Made by a program: the position numbers and the translations under genes. Source: Nannobrachium achirus (lineage: Eukaryota > Chordata > Actinopteri > Myctophiformes > Myctophidae). Taken from it: 64,000 bases of DNA. A model generated the notes under the pieces. That model was not told the DNA's origin. It worked only from the letters and a program-made list of their open reading frames with translations, and did no database searches. The stretch lies in contig OY997657.1 of the NCBI GenBank assembly GCA_963921795.1, positions 29,209,470 through 29,273,469 on the forward strand, read 5' to 3'. Numbering within the stretch: the stretch's first letter is position 1; the number at the start of each line of letters is the position of its first letter. Below, in pieces: positions 61,296 to 64,000 of the stretch.

Positions 61296-61303
61296 ACATA
61301 GTG

Positions 61304-61736
61304 CAGGAGCCTTCAACAGGGGGTCCGGGACCCCTAGGGGGTCCTCAGAGTTACTACAGGGGGTCCTCCAAATCTTTGTGTGATAGAAACCTTTTTTCTT
61401 CTTTTTTATATTAACTACTTGAACCCTAGCGTCCATATTCTGAGAACTTTAGCCAAAAATAGCTGATCTTCAAGCTTGTAGATCGGCTATTTTTGGCAAA
61501 GAGGTTTGATGTAAAGGGGGAAAAGAGCAGACTAAGTACAGAGTGAAAGGTCAAGTTTATTAAGTCTTGACGGTTCAAGTGGTTAAATATGTGAAAACAC
61601 AAATTGACATGAATCCAAAATACACTGATGATTGCGCTCCAAAATACACTGATGATTGCACTTCCATATAGTGGAATCCCTGCTTCATCTCTCTCTCAAC
61701 TAAGGGGTCACGGCCTGAAAATGTTGAAGACCCCTG
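61304..61736 (+). mobile_element. hAT-type MITE, CAGGGGTCTTCA family
   Basis: The ends CAGGAGCCTTCAACAGGG and TGTTGAAGACCCCTG are flanked by an exact 8-bp duplication, ACATAGTG (61296-61303, 61737-61744). An internal CAAAATACACTGATGATTGC unit is duplicated at about 61616-61658. Confidence 0.94.
61452..61497. repeat. Fold-back module, whole core deleted
   Basis: The 23-bp arms meet directly (CTTCAAG|CTTGTAGATC) with two mismatches and no loop. The sibling at 29143 has the full 36-bp arms. Confidence 0.93.
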
Positions 61737-61849
61737 ACATAGTGTATTACTCCATTTTACTGCTATGTCAGTTTATCTCCAATACAATTCACCAGAATCA
61801 ATCAATCTGGTGAACTACAGATCCTCCCTGCAAGACATGTGCTTATTTA

Positions 61850-61868
61850 AAAAAAAAAAAAAAAAAAA
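61850..61868. repeat. Poly(A) tract
   Basis: About 19 A; no retroposon body was recognised upstream. Confidence 0.8.
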
Positions 61869-62192
61869 GGTCATAGAATTGGATTTTTGAGCGCAGGGAA
61901 TCCCTAGATATTTAACACAAACATGGAGGAATATGCCTTCCCCTCCCCTCATTCTCTCTTAACTGCTCTCATGCTGATTCGTCAGCCACAGATTGGATCA
62001 ATTAATCTAATGAGACTTTGAACAGCAGGTAAGATTTAAATTGTCCATATAGACACCGTGTGGCCGGCGGATCCAATTTGTCTATATATAACCCTCCCCC
62101 ATTGTTTGAAGCGCGGTGAGAGGCCATGACAAAAGCACCATCAATTAAAAGAGACAGCTTCCAGCCCCACACCTACATGTATGGCAGAGACA

Positions 62193-62622
62193 CAGGGGCG
62201 TCACACCAAATTCTGGGCCCTGGGTACAAGGATTCACTGCGGGCCCCCCATGAATGTTAACTATTGAAAAATAGCAGATTCCGCGCTGCAAGCTTGTAGA
62301 TCTGCTATTTTTTTTAAATCGTGAAAATGTGTGCTCCAACTTTTTCATGTCAAGGTCAAGGACCCCCAAAATGATATCTATTTGGCTACGGGACCACCAT
62401 CTCAAAATATTTAGTTCCAGGGACCCCCCAGAAGCAAAATTTTAGTTACAAATATTTGCTTAAGAAACACATATATTTAAAGATTTGCACACATTTTCGT
62501 GACTTTTCACAAATAGCAGATAGATATATCTGCTATTTTTCAATAGCTAAAGTTACCTACCCCTCCACCTTGGGCCCTAGTAACTCAGTCCCACTCCCCC
62601 CCCCCCCCCTTGTGACGCCCCT
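62193..62622 (+). mobile_element. Composite MITE, CAGGGGCGTCAC family, decayed modules
   Basis: CAGGGGCGTCACACC start, TTGTGACGCCCCT end. Module 1 (62267-62312) has lost most of its left arm, and module 2 (62511-62540) only keeps AAATAGCAGAT / ATCTGCTATTT. A C14 run lies at about 62596-62609. No target duplication. Confidence 0.82.
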
Positions 62623-62830
62623 ACATGGTCTTTCAGTTTAGTGAATGTTTATTTCCTCAGGAAATCAGAGATGTAGTGATTCAGAGAACAAAGCCGAATC
62701 CTCCTATCATTAGCTGTGCAGTTGTGAAGTTGCAGTACAATAGAATGCAGTCCAGTTAAAAATATTGGATGTTGTTTTCTTCCTTAACCACATGAAGCCT
62801 TGCGTTCCTATTCTGGGACAAACATACGGC

Positions 62831-62868
62831 AAAATAGACCATCTACAAACTGACAACGCAGCACAATT
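62831..62868. repeat. Decayed fold-back half-module
   Basis: AAAATAGACCATCTACAAAC then TGACAACGCAGCAC; the right arm is missing. Confidence 0.55.
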
Positions 62869-63019
62869 TTCAACGAAGAGATTTGGTGTCGAGGGAAAGG
62901 ATTGTCTTGCGTAGCCAGATGACTACTGCACAATCTCCGAACACTATAGAGCCTGGAACTACACCCCCTGAAGGCAGAGAAAGGAATCTTTAAAATTAAA
63001 AATGTAATTTCCATTTCTG

Positions 63020-63490
63020 ACCTGTATGACACCCTAAAGGCGAGAAGCGACCTCGCCCACGATCTATATATATGGGAATAAAATCTCCATATATGGGCAT
63101 AAAAGGGACAAGGACGGAATTAATTTGCAAGTGTGACTCGCGTCGGGGCAACCACACTGGTTATCATAAGACTGACATAATATGTCCATATATGGGCATT
63201 CCCAGATATGGGCTTAATATTGATGACATCAGGGATTTCCATATGGCATAACAGGGACAAGGACAGAATTAACTTGCAAGTGTGGTTGCTGTGACGCGAG
63301 TCACACTTGCAAATGAATTCTGTCTTATATGAATTGTCCCCATTCAAGTCAACAGGGAAAATGTATTCACTAATAAATGAATGGCCATATATGGAGCATG
63401 ACATGAGGTGTGAGTCGTGACTCACTGACTCACTCACTGACATGAGGCGGCTCCCAACGGTCACAATAAACAGCATGCTATATAAGCTTA
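63020..63490 (+). repeat. 'GCGACC' interspersed repeat
   Basis: GAGAAGCGACCTCGCCCACG, TCTCCATATATGGGCATAAA, AGGGACAAGGACGG and GATATGGGCTTAATATTGAT match 25380-25447. An inverted pair, AAGTGTGACTCGCGTC / GACGCGAGTCACACTT, lies at 63130-63145 and 63292-63307. Confidence 0.55.
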
Positions 63491-63711
63491 GATTATTTTG
63501 ATTTACATTAGGACAACTTTGCATAACTGCAATGACGAAACGGAAGCAGCGAGGAGGCGTTACGTCCACATTACTTCCAACTCATTTTCAGCATTGCTTT
63601 ACAGAAAATTATGAGTCAACAGTCTGGCTTGAGAAACTAGGGAAAAGGGGAGTTATTATTATAGAGCCCTGGGGGACCCCAGTCATGGGAGTAAATATAT
63701 ATAGTATATAC

Positions 63712-64000
63712 CAGGGATCTTCAATGTTTTCAGGCCAAGGACCCCTTAGTTGAGACAGAGATGAAACAGGGACCCCCACAACCTTCTCATAGATTTTTGT
63801 TTCATTGTTTGACAGCACAATAATCAGTGTATTTTGGATTCATGTCAATTTGTGTTTTCAGATATTTAACCACTTGAACTGTCAATACTTAATAAACTTG
63901 ACCTTTCGTTCTGTACTTAGTCTGCTCTTTTTCCCCTCTACACCAAAGCTCCAAAAATAGCCGATCTACAAGCTCACAAGTGCGAGGCGTTGAGAGCTTG
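63712..64000 (-). mobile_element. hAT-like MITE, CAGGGGTCTTCA family, reversed, cut by edge
   Basis: It begins CAGGGATCTTCAATGTTTTC and continues with TTTGGATTCATGTCAATTTG and CCACTTGAACTGTCAATACT, the reverse of 29270-29385 and 61560-61736. The module starts at 63951 (CCAAAAATAGCCGATCTACA) and is incomplete at the window end. Confidence 0.88.

Overview
The window is vertebrate nuclear DNA, most probably from a teleost fish. The evidence is very long uninterrupted (CA)n tracts, many short non-autonomous DNA transposons (hAT-type with 8-bp target duplications, TA- and TTAA-flanked types), tRNA-derived SINEs with readable A and B boxes, and decayed LINE 3' ends with a TATC tail. No operon, no bacterial-style gene and no intact spliced host gene could be recognised. 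Nearly all open frames of 60-200 codons are translations of simple repeats (HTHT, CVCV, ERER, SLSL) or chance frames.

Layout. 0-13 kb: hAT-type elements, one hAT-like element carrying what looks like a captured 5' exon (3151-4254), a possible promoter segment (7.56-7.70 kb), a CpG-rich domain (8.54-9.47 kb) and large CA arrays. 13-31 kb: SINEs, a family of 'GCGACC' repeats, a LINE reverse-transcriptase C-terminal relic (26.33-26.71 kb) and several hAT elements with exact target-site duplications. 31-46 kb: unique sequence with microsatellites, a tandem pair of TA-flanked elements (35.56-36.08 kb), and two hAT elements that used the same 8-bp target (37.40-37.93 kb). 46-64 kb: long AT-balanced unique stretches that look like regulatory gene-desert sequence, a minisatellite split by two transposons (47.8-48.96 kb), the longest CA arrays, and further hAT copies up to the right edge.

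The main discovery candidate is a short palindromic module. Its arm reads about GAAAATAGC-AGATCTACAAGCTC and is followed by a GC-rich core and the reverse complement. It occurs in roughly 35 full, partial or decayed copies. It lies inside at least ten kinds of otherwise different non-autonomous transposon: several hAT families proven by 8-bp duplications, a TA-flanked family and a fold-back element. Symmetry often runs a few bases into sequence specific to each host family. The cores fall into two main types, many copies have lost the centre or one arm, and one pair of sibling elements carries the module in opposite orientation. This could be a hyper-parasitic hairpin module or a product of fold-back repair inside transposons. 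I know of no established name for it, and I could not search any database.

Other strong points come from paralogous 'empty sites' inside the window: a TTAA-flanked element inserted in a hAT copy, a small element with a 6-bp duplication inside another hAT copy, and micro-elements of only 45 and 62 bp with 9-11-bp duplications.
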